Shown: positions 41,601 through 54,600 of the stretch, in pieces
How positions within the stretch are numbered: position 1 is the stretch's first letter
Layout: every line of letters begins with the position of its first letter
Assembly (NCBI RefSeq): GCF_035083965.1
Contig: NC_089726.1
Span: 13,025,501-13,089,500, forward strand
Direction: 5' to 3'
Length of the DNA: 64,000 nucleotides
DNA from: Branchiostoma lanceolatum
Taxonomy: Eukaryota > Chordata > Leptocardii > Amphioxiformes > Branchiostomatidae
The notes under the pieces: model-generated
The model's database searches: none
Told to the model about the DNA's origin: nothing
What the model saw: only the letters and a program-made list of their open reading frames with translations
Translations under genes and position numbers: made by a program

Positions 41601-44600
41601 CCTGCATTTTGAATCATCTTACAAAGTGCATTAATCTTGAAGAACTTAGGAAGTAAGCTCAGCTTTAATATTTCACCTTAGGACGTAAGCTCATCTTGAA
41701 AATTATAGCTTTATAATACAAAACTGAGCTCATCTTGAAGATTACAGCTAAGCAAGTCAGCTCTTCTTGAAGATAAGCTTATGAAACTGAGCTCATCTTG
41801 AGGATTTTAGATGAGAAAAATGGCTTATCTGAAAGATTATAGCTTAAGAAGTGGGCTCATTTTCAAGATAACAGCTCACAAAAGTGAGCCCAGCTTAAAG
41901 ATCACAGTTTATGAAACTGAACCCATCTTGAAGATTACAGCTAAGCAGGAAAGCTTAACTTGAAGATGACAGCTTAGCTAACTGCATTGCTGCTAATAGC
42001 CTGCTATCATATTAGTCAACATGTTTATTCAATTACAGTGAGTTTACCTTGTAGATTATAGCTTGATAAGAGTGTGCAGCAACATATGACCTGTAGATTT
42101 GTTCCATTACATACCTGCCAGGAGAGGGACTGCTAGGTCACTAACATCTGGCCTATTGACCAGTGCCTTGTAAGTCAGGTCTGACCCTGTGGTGGTGACG
42201 ATGATGCGACATTGGGGTGGGAGAGGGTAGGGCAGCCACGTAAACTCCTTCACCTGCAGTAAACAAAAACACAAAGGCATGTCAACAATTATCATCACTG
42301 ATTATCGCCAAAATAAACAAGAAACTTGACTGTTAACTTTTATTTATTTTCTGTTTGTATTTTTCAGTAGTAAATCTAGTCACTCTCTCTCAATCTGTCC
42401 ACATGACCTTTATAACCATTCAGTTCTCGACTTGCAGCTCTTAAGAAAAATTAGATTTTATTTATTCCTCATCATTTGTTCCCCCCAGGCTCTCTCACCT
42501 GCTGGGTGGTCATGCCATATGTGCTGTTTAACTCATCTATCCCATCAAGCACCAGTACAGACGGCCCAAGGGTCAGCGCTGCCAGGAAGGCCTCACATGT
42601 GCGGTGGAAATCCGATAGATCTTGTGTCGTTGACGCCATATCACTGGGGGCTCCTGCATCATGAATTCAGGAATAATTGTCAGACTAGACCTCCAACACA
42701 TTCAAAATTCGCAGAACAATTTCTGTGCAGTTCCCAAGATTAAACTTGTAACTATGCCAAAATCTGTGCCAGTATCCTTACATTAGCCCTGTTGTTATAA
42801 AAGGCATTGAAGACTACCTAAAGTGATGAAAATCTGACTGTTTCAAAATCTTATCCAGTTGCTTGAGTACCTGTTTTGTAGTGTATAAGAATTTCTCCTT
42901 TAAAATCCAAACACTCTGACTGGTACAATGGATATTGCAGAAGTAACAATTCTTTTTTTAAGTGTATAATATCATGTATACCTGCAAATTCATTCCTAAG
43001 TTCCTGGGTACAGCGGCGCAGAAAGCTTCCAACATCAGTACTTTCTGCACTTGCTCCCACATAGTGTGACACCACAACTATGTCAGCAGTGCTGGAGGCA
43101 AAATTCTTCACCCAGTTGGCGACCATAGCAGTCTTCCCACAGCCTCGCTCACCTACCAACATCATGATGGACTTGTAACCTGGCTCCGAGGGTGGCCTGG
43201 AGAACAGGTCAGAGTTCAATATTTGTTAAACTGCTGAATGTAGCCAGTAGCATATGCTGTACAGAGAATATATTTTCTACTATAATTAAGTTTGCACGGT
43301 ACACCACAAAATGTCAAATTGTTGATGGTTTGCTTTTATCACAACAACAAAATATTGTAAATCTACAAGCTAGCTGCAAATAGTTTTTTTAATTGTACAG
43401 GTGCATATGACATAAAAAGGTTAGACAAAGCAAACCACATCAAATGCTACCTCTAATTAGCACAAAGAAATTTCACAAAACTGAAGTGACAGTAGAGCAG
43501 TTCTACAACTATGGAAGAAAGACAAGACTTTGTGACTACCGGTACTAAGCAAATGTTTGCCTCAGGACAGGAACAGTGACAACAGATGTATCCATAGATT
43601 GTACATGTACCTCAGTATGTTTCCTTTCACTGACATGCCATGTTGAAGTCACACAAAGGGCAGAAAGAGAGAGAGAATGAAAAAATTAATGTCCTTGAAG
43701 AATAAGAAGGAAGAAAGAAATGCTAGACTGTTAGGTGATTTCTGATTTAGAGTTTTTTTTGTAACAACTAGTCAGTTGGGGGTAATATATTATAAAAGGT
43801 AGGCAAATAGATCAGATTTTATGTAAAACCTGCAAAGATGAATATGAGTAGTTCGGAAGCCAGGAGTAAATGTAGTAAGGGAAAAGCTCATGTGAAACCT
43901 TCACATTCAAGTTGACAGCTCCTTATTTCCAATACATCAAAGTATACAGGGAATTCAATAAGATTAAGAACTCACCTGGATCTGAAGGAGTTGTCAAGAC
44001 ACCTGGTCCGAGTCAGGAAGTCTTCTGCCAACGGTTGAGTGGCTCCTGAGAGGGCGTGCTCGTCCAGCTGGTTGTTGAGGCGCTCTAACTCTGGTGTCGA
44101 CACGAAGATACGCCGGCGGGTCTCAGCAAAGGACTCGTGAGCTGCCCACTGTCTGAACGATTCCCCACCTGTAGGAATCATTTAGTAGAAATTCCCATCA
44201 TTCACCACTATGGAATTATAGTATTTTCTCATTGATAATACAAATGAGGTCTTCAGAAAGCCAGATGATGTGTTATGACAATTGTGCAATATTAAGAGAA
44301 GTAGACTTGTATATAACTTATAATGATAAAATATAGAAATATTGATGGCCAATGCAAAGCACTTTTTTTAAACCATGCGCCCTATGGATTGTTGATGTCA
44401 TTAAGGGGCCGACCGAGGTGTTTTAAATGTGTCGTTTTTCATGTTGCTCTGTGTAGAATGAAGATGATGTTGAACAACAGGCAGTTACGCGTAAACATGT
44501 CCAAGTGACCACTTGACCAATGTGGCCACTTTTTGGTGGTCTCTTAGATATTTTTCTCCATTGACACAAGCATCAAGAATTCTGTCTGAAGTGACCACCT

Positions 44601-46151
44601 GTTCAAAAACAGTAGAGTGCATAATGGAATTTGGGCTATCTCCAAGACAGTGGGCCTTGACCTAAATACCTCCAGGTCCCTCATGAAATACTTTCTTTCT
44701 CCTACAAATGTAAAGTCTATCTCTTGTGAGTGGAGAAAAGCAGTTTCATGTTTCAAAATCTACAAGTACAACACACTTCCCTCTATTGTTTCAATGCCCC
44801 AACAAATACATGAAAATACAGTTTCCAAAATCAGTTATCAAGCAAGGACAAACAGAAATGTGTTATTTGGGCAGTGCCTTGCATGACCAACTCCCTGTAC
44901 CAGCCTTGGAAAGAGTCAATGAACCATAAGCTGAGCTGAGAAAGAAAGTGCAGACAAGGATACAACATTGAGTGAATGGTGTGACACACAAAACACCACC
45001 TGTGCACTCTATTAGCCATTCAAGCCAAATAACATTGTTGTCAAAAGCACAAATACAGGTAACACCATTGGCCACTTAACAAACGTATGTCTGGTTAAAA
45101 GGAATAAAATGCAGTCTGACTGTGACAAGTCTTCCAATGTATCTCTGGGGTGGTGAAATCTTCCATGTAACATCTATAGAATACTGTAGACAAGATTTGT
45201 CTCCCAATATTGTTGTTTCTTAAGTGAAAATTACCTGACATGTAGCGATTGCAGAACTTTCAAAGTGCTAAAGACAGACATTGGAGTGACTACATGTTGA
45301 GTACAACACAACACTGATGCACTTCATTATAATGCTTTGATTACAACAAGATATTAATCTGCAAAACACTTGTGCTACTCACCAACATCCAAGAAGTCAT
45401 CAACAGGTGGGTAGAGACTGTCAATGACCTTCGTCCAGTCCTCCAGAAGCATCCTTCCAAGCTCTTCCACTGTACTGAAGTACCTCACAGGAAGGCCCTT
45501 GTTAATCAATCTCTCCTTCAGATCTCGCACGCGAATCTCTGCATATTCAGTCTCGGGAGCATATTCCTGTAGTTTCTCTTCTTGCTTGTCTTTGGGTAAA
45601 TCTGCCAGCCTTTTGTCAAGTTTTGTAGAGTCCCTGAAGTAGAAGTAGCAGTGTTCGTTGTCGTTAAGGGAAGACGCTTGTATGATTTCCAGCTCAGTAA
45701 TACTGCATGTTTGGTGTGCTTCTTGTAGCACCCATCCGTGACCACCCTGTGCTGCCACCACAAAGTTCTTGTCCATCCAGGATGCGTCTGCTGATAGATC
45801 TTCCAACGCCTTGGGTAGCGGGTCTGCAGTCTCGGGGCGATGCGAGCCATACCGGTCCCCTAGCAAACATATGAAGAACGGCGTGCACCTGTTTATGTAA
45901 TCCAGACACAGCTTGACGACCTGTCCTGAGTTTGCCTGGTTGTTGTTTATCCCCCATCTGAGATCGATAGGGGTGAAGTTGGTGCCCCTGTCTCTGCAGA
46001 TTGCGTCGAGGGTGGGAAATATACGCTTCACAAGGTAGTCTCGCTCCTCCTGGAAGTCCACGAAAGTTGAGCTGACAAAGGGCTTGATTGGCTGCCGGTA
46101 CGAGAACTGGCGCTTGACGTTGCTGATGCTGCGTACTAGCGGAGGCGGCAT
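34471..46151 (-). CDS. DUF4062-NACHT-TPR protein, TTC41/nephrocystin-3-like
   Basis: Sixteen coding exons (minus strand): 45383-46151, 43976-44168, 42982-43196, 42499-42653, 42115-42253, 41121-41408, 40735-40974, 40257-40455, 39580-39745, 38724-38799, 37695-38260, 37119-37348, 36809-36877, 36486-36607, 35892-36093, 34471-35611. Total 4770 nt, 1589 aa. Residues 1-256 are a DUF4062-type domain (FVSSTFVDFQEERDYL...IDLRWG). Walker A GERGCGKT falls at about 336-343 and Walker B VLVLDGIDEL at about 425-434, defining a NACHT-type STAND ATPase. Helical TPR-like repeats run about 813-1210, then about 379 residues of charged, low-complexity tail. The order matches TTC41 and resembles nephrocystin-3, which acts in cilia. 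The exact orthologue is not certain, and the long tail is unusual for TTC41. Confidence 0.85.
39291..39603. repeat. Tandem duplication covering the end of NACHT/TPR exon 9
   Basis: Two copies of about 150 nt (39291-39444 and 39459-39603) share GAGAGGTGGTTGCT, a central ATGGATGGGACTGTTTC and a splice donor (ACTTACATCTGCTTC on the + strand). The second copy includes the genuine exon 9 end and donor. The first carries a decoy donor and about 20 nt of exon 9 sequence inside the following intron. Confidence 0.8.
41650..41985. repeat. Degenerate minisatellite in an intron of the NACHT/TPR gene
   Basis: Eight to nine imperfect units of about 35-40 nt built around GAGCTCATCTTGAAGATTACAGCT, in the intron between exons 41121-41408 and 42115-42253. 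Many units contain both AAGCT and AGCTT, giving partial dyad symmetry. Confidence 0.75.
42115..43196 (-). other. NACHT nucleotide-binding exons
   Basis: Exon 42982-43196 carries the P-loop GERGCGKT preceded by a hydrophobic strand. Exon 42499-42653 carries Walker B with the acidic DGIDEL. Exon 42115-42253 carries a sensor-like RIIVTTTGSD strand. All catalytic motifs appear intact, so ATP binding and hydrolysis are expected. Confidence 0.87.
45383..46151 (-). other. DUF4062-type N-terminal exon of the NACHT/TPR gene
   Basis: One 769-nt exon encodes the entire N-terminal domain. It starts at an ATG followed by Pro-rich residues and contains the typical PFVSSTFxDFQEERD, the IDLRWGI strand and PFFICLLGDRYG. 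It ends in phase 1 at GTGAGT. Domains of this type precede the NTPase in TEP1, NPHP3, NWD1 and TTC41. Confidence 0.85.
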
Positions 46152-48649
46152 GCTGTTGTTGATTACGCTGTCACTGCAGGCTTGTTGGTCTCATCTAGTG
46201 TTTGCGCATAACCAGGTGTCCAACGAACTCTGATGACCTCGCTTCCAAAGTGCCAGCTGCAGTAGTAATACATAAACAGTTAGAACACATCACATAAACT
46301 TCTCTTTCCACGCCATCGCCCCATTTTAGTGCACGAAAATGGAGGTCTAACTTCTGCCACGCAACATCCAAGAGGTCATAAAACTTTGTCCTCGTTCCTA
46401 TGACTACAAAGCCTGATATAATCGCTGGCCCTATTGTTAGTGTACAAAGAGCTAGTAGGTTTAACAGTTAAGCCCTTATTCTGTAGGGTCATTACTACAC
46501 TGGACATTACAATTAGAGCGGGTAAAATTTTAACCACAGGCTACATTCTGTCAAGGGTAGGTATGCTGAAAAGGCAAAGGGCACGTATTAATAACAATGA
46601 ACGTCACAGGTAGAAAGGCATGATATATTTGTTCTTTTGTCCCTTTTAACTTAACGTTAGCCCAACAAGGAAAGAACAAACTATTACTTTGCTCTTTATT
46701 TTCATACCCCCATATTTGTCTTGTTAGTGCGCAAGGTGTAACATTAATGTACGTAATTTAACCCTGTATCCGTATGTGCCATGGTTCATGAAGCCAAGCA
46801 TTAATCCACCCAGACAACATCGTTTTAATGATATTCTAATTAAGGTGAAAACAAAGCACCAAAAATCAGTTACAGACCACAGTGCATTGCACTGTGATAT
46901 TTTCTTTCAAAACATTTGCTTTTCAATTGGTTCCCCTCAGGCTATTCTTTAAATCAGTTACAACGATACTTTGTGTTTTGACTTTTAATATCTATTGCAT
47001 GTAAAAATAGATGTTTCATCACTAATACCTGTATCGTCTTACGTATATAGATATGTATGTATAACGTTATATAGTACAGACGCATGATTAGAACACGAGA
47101 GGAAAGTAACAAATCATTACCAGGTGCCCCTCCCTGTCCTATTTAAACCATCACGTTTTGTTTTCTTAAGAATTTGATATCACCCCAACGCTAAAAACAA
47201 GCATCAATCTCGCTCTAATGTACAGTTCGTGATTGTTGACAGTCCACTTGTAGGCAGTAAAACAGTACGCTCCGTGTCTAACTACACATATGAATGTAAA
47301 TAGGCGCTTAATTTTTCCACGAAGATCAACATGGCTTTGTTGTTGAAACTGACTTCTGTAAACGTTACCTGGGTTACGTACGATCGGGACCAAACTAGCT
47401 GTGGCACGAAGGACCGACTCTTTCTTCCAGACGTCTTGTGAGCCCTCTACAGTCCAGAAGATCGCTCGAGCACCCAGGCAGCCGCCACGACCCTCTTTAG
47501 AGACGTCTTATTTCACGCTTCGTACACAAACTCTAGGCAACGTAGTACCACTTCGAGCAATGTCCAATGAGTCTTGCAATTGAGCTGTCCCCATTCGAAA
47601 GTGGGAGACACTTTTTAAATTACATATTACAACTCGTAGTTTAGCAATGGTACATCCCAACTCACCTTTACTAAGGCTTTTCGCATAAGTTTGATGGAAA
47701 ATTTTTATATGAAATTTCAGCTGACATCTGAGAGGTTACTTTTGGCGATGGCTACTAATAAATAGCGTCGTTGATTCCCCTCTAGTGTTTGGAATAGCTC
47801 AATATAATCACGTGATTAATTTGGCTAGCACGCACATTTGTGAAGGGGTACTATGTTTTATATGAACCTTAACTCAGGGGGAAATCAATATCAAACACAA
47901 AAAACTACTAGTATTGATATCAAAAACGAGACTAAAGGTATTCAAATCTATTGATATGGCATAGTCTCGTTTACAATAAAATCGAATGAAGTTTCAACCA
48001 CCCTCCCGATTAGAATCGTCCGATAGCTATGACGTCAGGTCAAACTTTCCCAGGTGACCACAGCTCGTTCCCAACACTCCCGCCTGGCACGTGCAGTCGG
48101 TGACAACCGTGTCCCGTACCGGGACCTTCGGGCGGGGTTATGAAGATTACAGCATTGACATGCGGTGAAAAGATATTTTCAGGTCAGACTTTGCGACATA
48201 GCAACTGTTACTGCTGTGTAAAAAGAAAACAGCCCCGCCCATTGAACTGCTTCTTGTGAAGGGGTGGGCAAAGTTAGGGACGCGGTCGCCAAGGGAGCTT
48301 TAATACGGAGGTACGGTTGCCGCCTACTGTACGGATTCACTGCTTACTACACTACAGAACATTTGCCTTTTGCAGTTTCGTTTACTCGTTCTTACTGCGG
48401 CTGCCGAAAGAGTTCTCAATTTTCATCGTCTTACAGCACAGACTGAGTGTCAGGGGCTCTGAAAGAGCGGGCTTCATACAATTCGGCTCATGAAAACTAA
48501 CGATGGGGCGTGTATGGGTTTGTAATTGTGATGCAACAACTGTCTGTTCTAGAACTCTCACGATGTGATGGTCGAAAAAACTATATCTGACCCTGAGTCC
48601 GATAGAATCTTAAAGGCATCAAAGGAAGGAGTGCCCAGCGGAAGGGCCA
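46152..48649. other. Divergent intergenic region between NACHT/TPR and WD-repeat genes
   Basis: About 2.5 kb separates two oppositely transcribed start codons. It should hold both promoters and 5' UTRs. I saw no protein-coding exon. An in-frame TAA lies shortly before the ATG at 48650. A few GTNRCC half-sites are present but no complete RFX X-box that I could confirm. Confidence 0.55.
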
Positions 48650-51600
48650 ATGGCATTGACCACGCGCAAACTCCGGCCTTGGAAAGACGTCCAACTGGAC
48701 ATTCAGAAGAAACTGAAGAACTGGAACTCCCAACGAAACGCCGACAATGTCACCATTCCTTATGGACTACAGGTAAGCATCTTAACGATCCTTTCACATA
48801 TCTTTTTTTCCTTCGAGATTCAATACAATTTCAAGCTTTTGCACCTCAATCAAATGTTTAAAAATCTCCCCCCCCCCCCTAATATTGCCCTTCCTCTCTC
48901 AACCATTTGTCACTGTTGCCTCTTCGTTACCATGGATCTGTTTGTGAAATAAAACTTTTTGGTACAGTTTACTCATGCCAGTCATGTGAAGGAAACAACC
49001 ATTTCAACAATAAATAGAAGTAAATAGTCATGTAGTCTATAAAATCTCTAACAGTCCCTTCTGTTGGCATTATCTAAAGATTTGAGTATTATATACTCAA
49101 CTACAAAAACATACTTCTGATACTGAAGGAAAAATTAGTCATCAAAATACGCTACAAAGATCTGATTCTTCTTTGCCTTAGGATTGAAAAATGTGTGACA
49201 ACATTCCCTACAGCCAGTTATAAAACTATTTTGGTAACAAAATGCCTGAGAAAAAACATACTTTTCTTGCTATGATAGGTCACTTAATGATTTGAACTGA
49301 TCACTATCATTTGTGCCCACACCAGATAAACCACCTTTGTCATACTATGCTTTGTTAAGATAAGGTGTTCTCACTTTAGGACACTCTGAGAATGATTTCA
49401 TGGTACCTAGCACTAATCTTGCCATAGAAACCATGTTCTCATGTTACAGGCATGACAAACACTGTTATAAATTGGTTGGGAAAGCTCAGTTCCACCCTTT
49501 GATAGTTCTTGAGCTATAAAATAATCAGTCTGTATATGAGTAATTGACTGACATTTTGATAAGAACAGCTGCTATTCAGATAAGTTGTGGGGACAAGAAT
49601 ATGCTTGTGTGCAAGGTAGTATCAATAATGCATTGCTGTCTTTGTACTAAGATAGTTGGTTTAGACGTCATTGACTCATTAGTGATATCAACCAAAGAAA
49701 GGTTGTCTTCAACATTATATTTCCTTGCTTTTTGTTATAATGTTATCAATCAAATAGAAAAGGTTTTATGTTTCACTTGAAAAATTAATGACTACCTTTA
49801 CTTTTACCAGTCCTTTCCATTTGTCACAATCTTTTCCAGTCTTTTTGCAATTTTCAAAAGTGACATATTTAGCTCAACTGGATACAGAGTTGTTTTTGAA
49901 ATGGTCTGTATTTTGTCAAGAAAACCTACTTCAATATGACACTATAAGTGGCCCTACTGGCACAAAGTCCACTCAAATATGTGCAGTTTTATCAGAGGTC
50001 ATCAGTGCTTGAAACAATGAAACAAACAACATCTGTTTTTGATCAGAAGATTTGTACAGAATTGGCGACTAATTTAGCTTTACAGCATACTTCCTTAGCC
50101 AAAATTGCAGGTAAATTATTATTGTTAGATTGTATCCATGGATACAAATTGTTTAGCACAACAAACTATGTGTAAGGGCCTGTGACATAATTGAGGAACA
50201 AGTTATGATGTCATGGAACATTGTTTTGTCCATAGCAACAGATCTATAAATGTTCAGCACATTCCTGTATTGTAAATCATGTGCCTCATGAACTTTGGTT
50301 GCTTGACAAAAGTTCAGGTCTAAACATGGCACGAATCCAGTGATCGTTTTGTTGGTCTTTTGAATTTGTTTTGTGAAAAAATTCTACTAACCCATCCAGT
50401 TGGCCTGTGTCAGTAGTACCATTAACATCAGCTTAATATATTTGTAAACAGTAAAGTCTTTTTTTGTTTCCTGATTTCTAAGCAGTATCAAGTGTATGGC
50501 AAAACTTATGTCACGAATACCCAGTGTATGGGTGTGTTCTAAAGACATACACAAAATTTCTCCACACTAGCATTATCATAAATGAAAAGGACAATGAAAA
50601 TAAACCATAGAAACAGATTTCTTATTGTAGAATTTGTAGACACCATGCACAGCAAGTTTATACACATACCAAATCCCTTTCATGAGTGTTAGCTTGGCAT
50701 GCCATGTCTTTTCAGCTGACATTGTCAAAGATTACTGCAACTGCATGAATGTGGGGCTTAAATATGAAAAATGACTTTGAAAAAAAATACTGATGACATG
50801 GAATTCTATTCTCAGTGTAACTAACGTGCAGATTTTCTGGGGTCACATGTTTAATAGCATGATCAAGGGTGTAAAACCTATTGCACTTTATAATTGTTCT
50901 GACATAGAGCTTGACAAATAATGCCTCTGTTTACATGGTTGCTATTAGCAACAGGTTTGAGGGGAACGCTAATGGAACAATCAGGGAGGCAAGTTCCCTG
51001 GCCAGACTAAATGGGAATGTGAAGCCTTCTCAGAATCTCAAAATATTTTCTTTGAAAGCCATGTAGGGTATTCCTGCTGTGTTTTTTCTAGCTGTATAAC
51101 ATTACTGGATAGTCTGACTCGTTTGCATATGTCAAGTCTCCTCAAATTTTTGAGTACACATGACTAAAGATTTGAGTTAACGTTATTCCATCTTATTCTA
51201 CAAGCCATGACAGTAAGTTGTAAAAGTTATCAAAGTCTAAAATGCAAAAAGTTTCTGCAGTGAAGTGTTAGCAGCCTGGAATGTCTGAACATTTTAGCCT
51301 CCAAGAACCGTGAAATAGCAAAATCTTTGATGCCATGACCACAATAGCTTATACAGGATCGGCTAGTAGTTTTCTTTGCCAACAACAAACATTAACATAA
51401 AGGAGAGAAAATTACTCTAATGATACTGTTTGCTCTTTCCTGGCCTTGCGGTACTTGACATTTAGCGGTTATCAATGACTGGACAGAGGTGATTACATAT
51501 CAAGTTTCCAAAGTGGGTAGTCCATATTTTCAACACTTATGAGGCTTGGGTAAACCATTTGTGAAGGGGCTTATAAAGGGAGGTGTCGTTAACGGAAAAT

Positions 51601-54600
51601 TGATATGGTTAATGTTTAATATAGGCCTTTGATAGAGGTAAGGCTACGCAGTGCACAAATATTAGCTTGCTCAAGGCAATCGTGAAAGATATAGTTTGAG
51701 AATAGTTTGAGTTCCAAAATATGAAGAATCAAACGATCAGCTGGATTTTCAATTGCTTTGTGTCAACATAAACAATTATTATAATTGAATATGTTTTAGT
51801 AAGAAGAATGTAACTTTTGACTTTAGGAGCCACATTATCTACTGTGAGAATCAGATTGTGCTTTTATGGTATTGCCAAATGTGATCTTAAGTGCCAGGAG
51901 GTTAGTTTAAAGACACAATTCAAGCACAAGGTCGAAGGAGTCGATGTTCCTAGTTTGTTGACTGTAAATCTAAAGCTGACATAGCTCATGTTTTTGTGTA
52001 AGCAGTTATGTGTTGATGATAGCTGAGACATTGGAAGAGGCCGTCCGAGTTTCAGCTTCTCAGTTTTCTCTGGCTTTGTCTCTGTTTGCTTTGAAATTAT
52101 ATTTTTAGCTCTTTATTGTGTTTCCCTTGAGCTACTCAAGTGAACCTAAATTTGTGGTCAAACAGTCAGCTGAAGTCCAGACTTCAGATGTAACAGAGAG
52201 TTGTCTTTTGTTCTTCTTAAGAACCTATCAAGATATATAAGAACTTTAAAGTTGTTCGAAGTTGGATGAAAGTTTTAAAAGAAGTTTTTTTTTATAGATC
52301 AGAAAATTTGTCAGTGAGAGTTTTATCTGCAGCAGGATGGCAACAATGTTTAATGCATTAAAGGGATGAAAAAGTGTCATGCTTAAATGTCCTCAGTCTG
52401 GTTCAACCGCTTACCTTTTTCAATGCTTAGAGGGGACTCAAATATGTGACCTTTTTTCGCATACTATCAAGTTTAATCCTCCCTAAGTCAGAATCAATCT
52501 ACTGTGACACAGACACTAAGTTGGTCCTATTGGCCCATGACATGATAAGGTCAAACTCTCTTTGTGACCTTGACTGCCACAGTATGGCACCCATGGATCA
52601 AGTGCAGCGCCAAAGGTCATAGGTCCATTGTACTATTAGAAAAATTCAATCCTGAAAATGTTGATACCTCAGCCTGAAATCCATCCCTTTTTCAGCTATA
52701 GTACACTCCCAATACATAACATTTGGAGCATAACATATAGCTGAAAAGAGATCCGAGACTGTTGCTGCCTTTGACTGCAACCTGACATTGAAATGCTGGT
52801 AGCTGTTTGCCTGATGTGTGCCTTAATATTACAAGACTGGAAAAGACAAGTGGCTGCTTAATGTCAGAGTTTGCACAATGGGTCCCTCTGATCTCTTCAT
52901 TACAACTTGCAATCTTAAAACCTAACCAAACTCTACAACCACTCCTCAACTTGGAAGAGCATGCATGTTAATCTGCATCTCACATTACTGTGGACTGAGT
53001 GTCTGTGGTATCTTATATTGAAAAGGGTAAAAGAGACTTCAACAAATACATGTACAAGTGAGTAAGCATAAGGAATGATTGCATATGGGGGCCTGAAAAA
53101 TGCTTTGCATATTACACCTGCTCTCTATTTCGTCCATTTAGCTGGAGCACAACCTATCCCACCCCAACCCTGTGCGATGTATGAGCTCCCAGCGAATCCT
53201 GACGGGGGACATCTTTGTGGCCAATCAGGGAGTGGGAGTCACAAACCAGCTGTACTTGTGGAACATTGACGCAGACACCAATGGTGCTGAACTCAAGAAG
53301 TATGTGACTGTGTTGTGAACATTTCATATATACTAGACCATTAGTTCAAGTCAAAAGTAAGAGTGAAATGCAGGTTAAGTGTGTTTTATACATGTTTATG
53401 TTACAGGTGCCCTTTTAACAAGTTAATTCAATGGCTGATGTGAAAATATGCCAACAATTGTGTGTATGAGGTGAGTGTGCTTTATTAAAGCAAAGACCAG
53501 AACTGATATAAGTACATTAGGTTGAGTTGAGAGGGTAAAAAAATCAAACTAAGAATAAAGAATAGTACAGAAAATTATGAAAGCCGGTTTATTTGTGATC
53601 TGACCCTTTTTTTTTAACTTCACTTCCTTCTTTCATTGTGACCTTACTGATGTTGACTTTTCTGACCACAGATATCCTGTGACCCCGGCCATGACCCTGA
53701 TGAAGTGCATCCCTAAAGTCCATGCCCTGGTGGGCTACTGTTCCAGTGACATGACCATCAACATCTTCACTGACATGCTGCATGGCTTCAAACAGGTTAG
53801 GACTTTTCTATCAATTCATGTCTGTTTTTTGCCAATGGTCAGATACACTGAATTTTGATTTTTGAGGACTATGCAGTTTGGTCAGAAAATACAGGATCTG
53901 ATTTCGGATGTCACCTCCCAAAACCAAAGTCTATTGAGTATCAGATCAGTTGTTCATTGTGTGAAGGGACCTGGAAACCTTTGAAGGAAATAAAGTGTTT
54001 ATACAATGATACATTAACTCAGGATTGAGTCTGAAAATGACCTTGTGAAAACTGTTATACTGATTAAATCAAAGGTGATTTTTTTGTTTCTCTCACAATC
54101 ACTCACTCGCTCACTCACTCACTCACTATCTGGTTTATCGTCTTCTTTTCCCCATCATCTGGGGGTTTGACGTACTTGCATGCTGATGGGGGAGCTTGGT
54201 GGCCGCTTGCCAGGTGCCTCTGTCCTGTGGATCAGCAACTATATATTTCTGATTTTCCACAGCTGTCCATGAGCCCCATGCCGACTACTGTGTTGTCAAT
54301 GGCCTTCCTTGATGACACTGATGAGCTGGTGTTGGGGACAGTTGGATCATTGCTGACCTTCAGACTTGGCATGTTTGACATCCGGGCCAAACTGGTACCA
54401 TCCAGGCCCTTTATCACAGATCTGACGAGAGAACAGGTAGATTATTTAACAGTTCACCTAGGTTTTCATGGTTGTTCAATTTCCGAGTGATTTGCCTTTT
54501 TGTACAGGCAATTTTTGAAGCAAAAATCTGGTTCTAAGTTGCTTTGTTCCTCTGATGAATGCATAATTTTCTTCTTCCATTTTGCAGTGGGTTCTGAACC

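Noticed and set aside
48010-48320. RFX X-box candidates in the divergent intergenic region
   Set aside because: Several GTNRCC half-sites and one AGCAAC half-site are present, but no full site with acceptable spacing.
48565-48861. 98-codon ORF overlapping exon 1 of the WD-repeat gene
   Set aside because: It is in a different frame. Joined to the next exon it meets a stop, whereas the frame starting at 48650 continues through the WD repeats.
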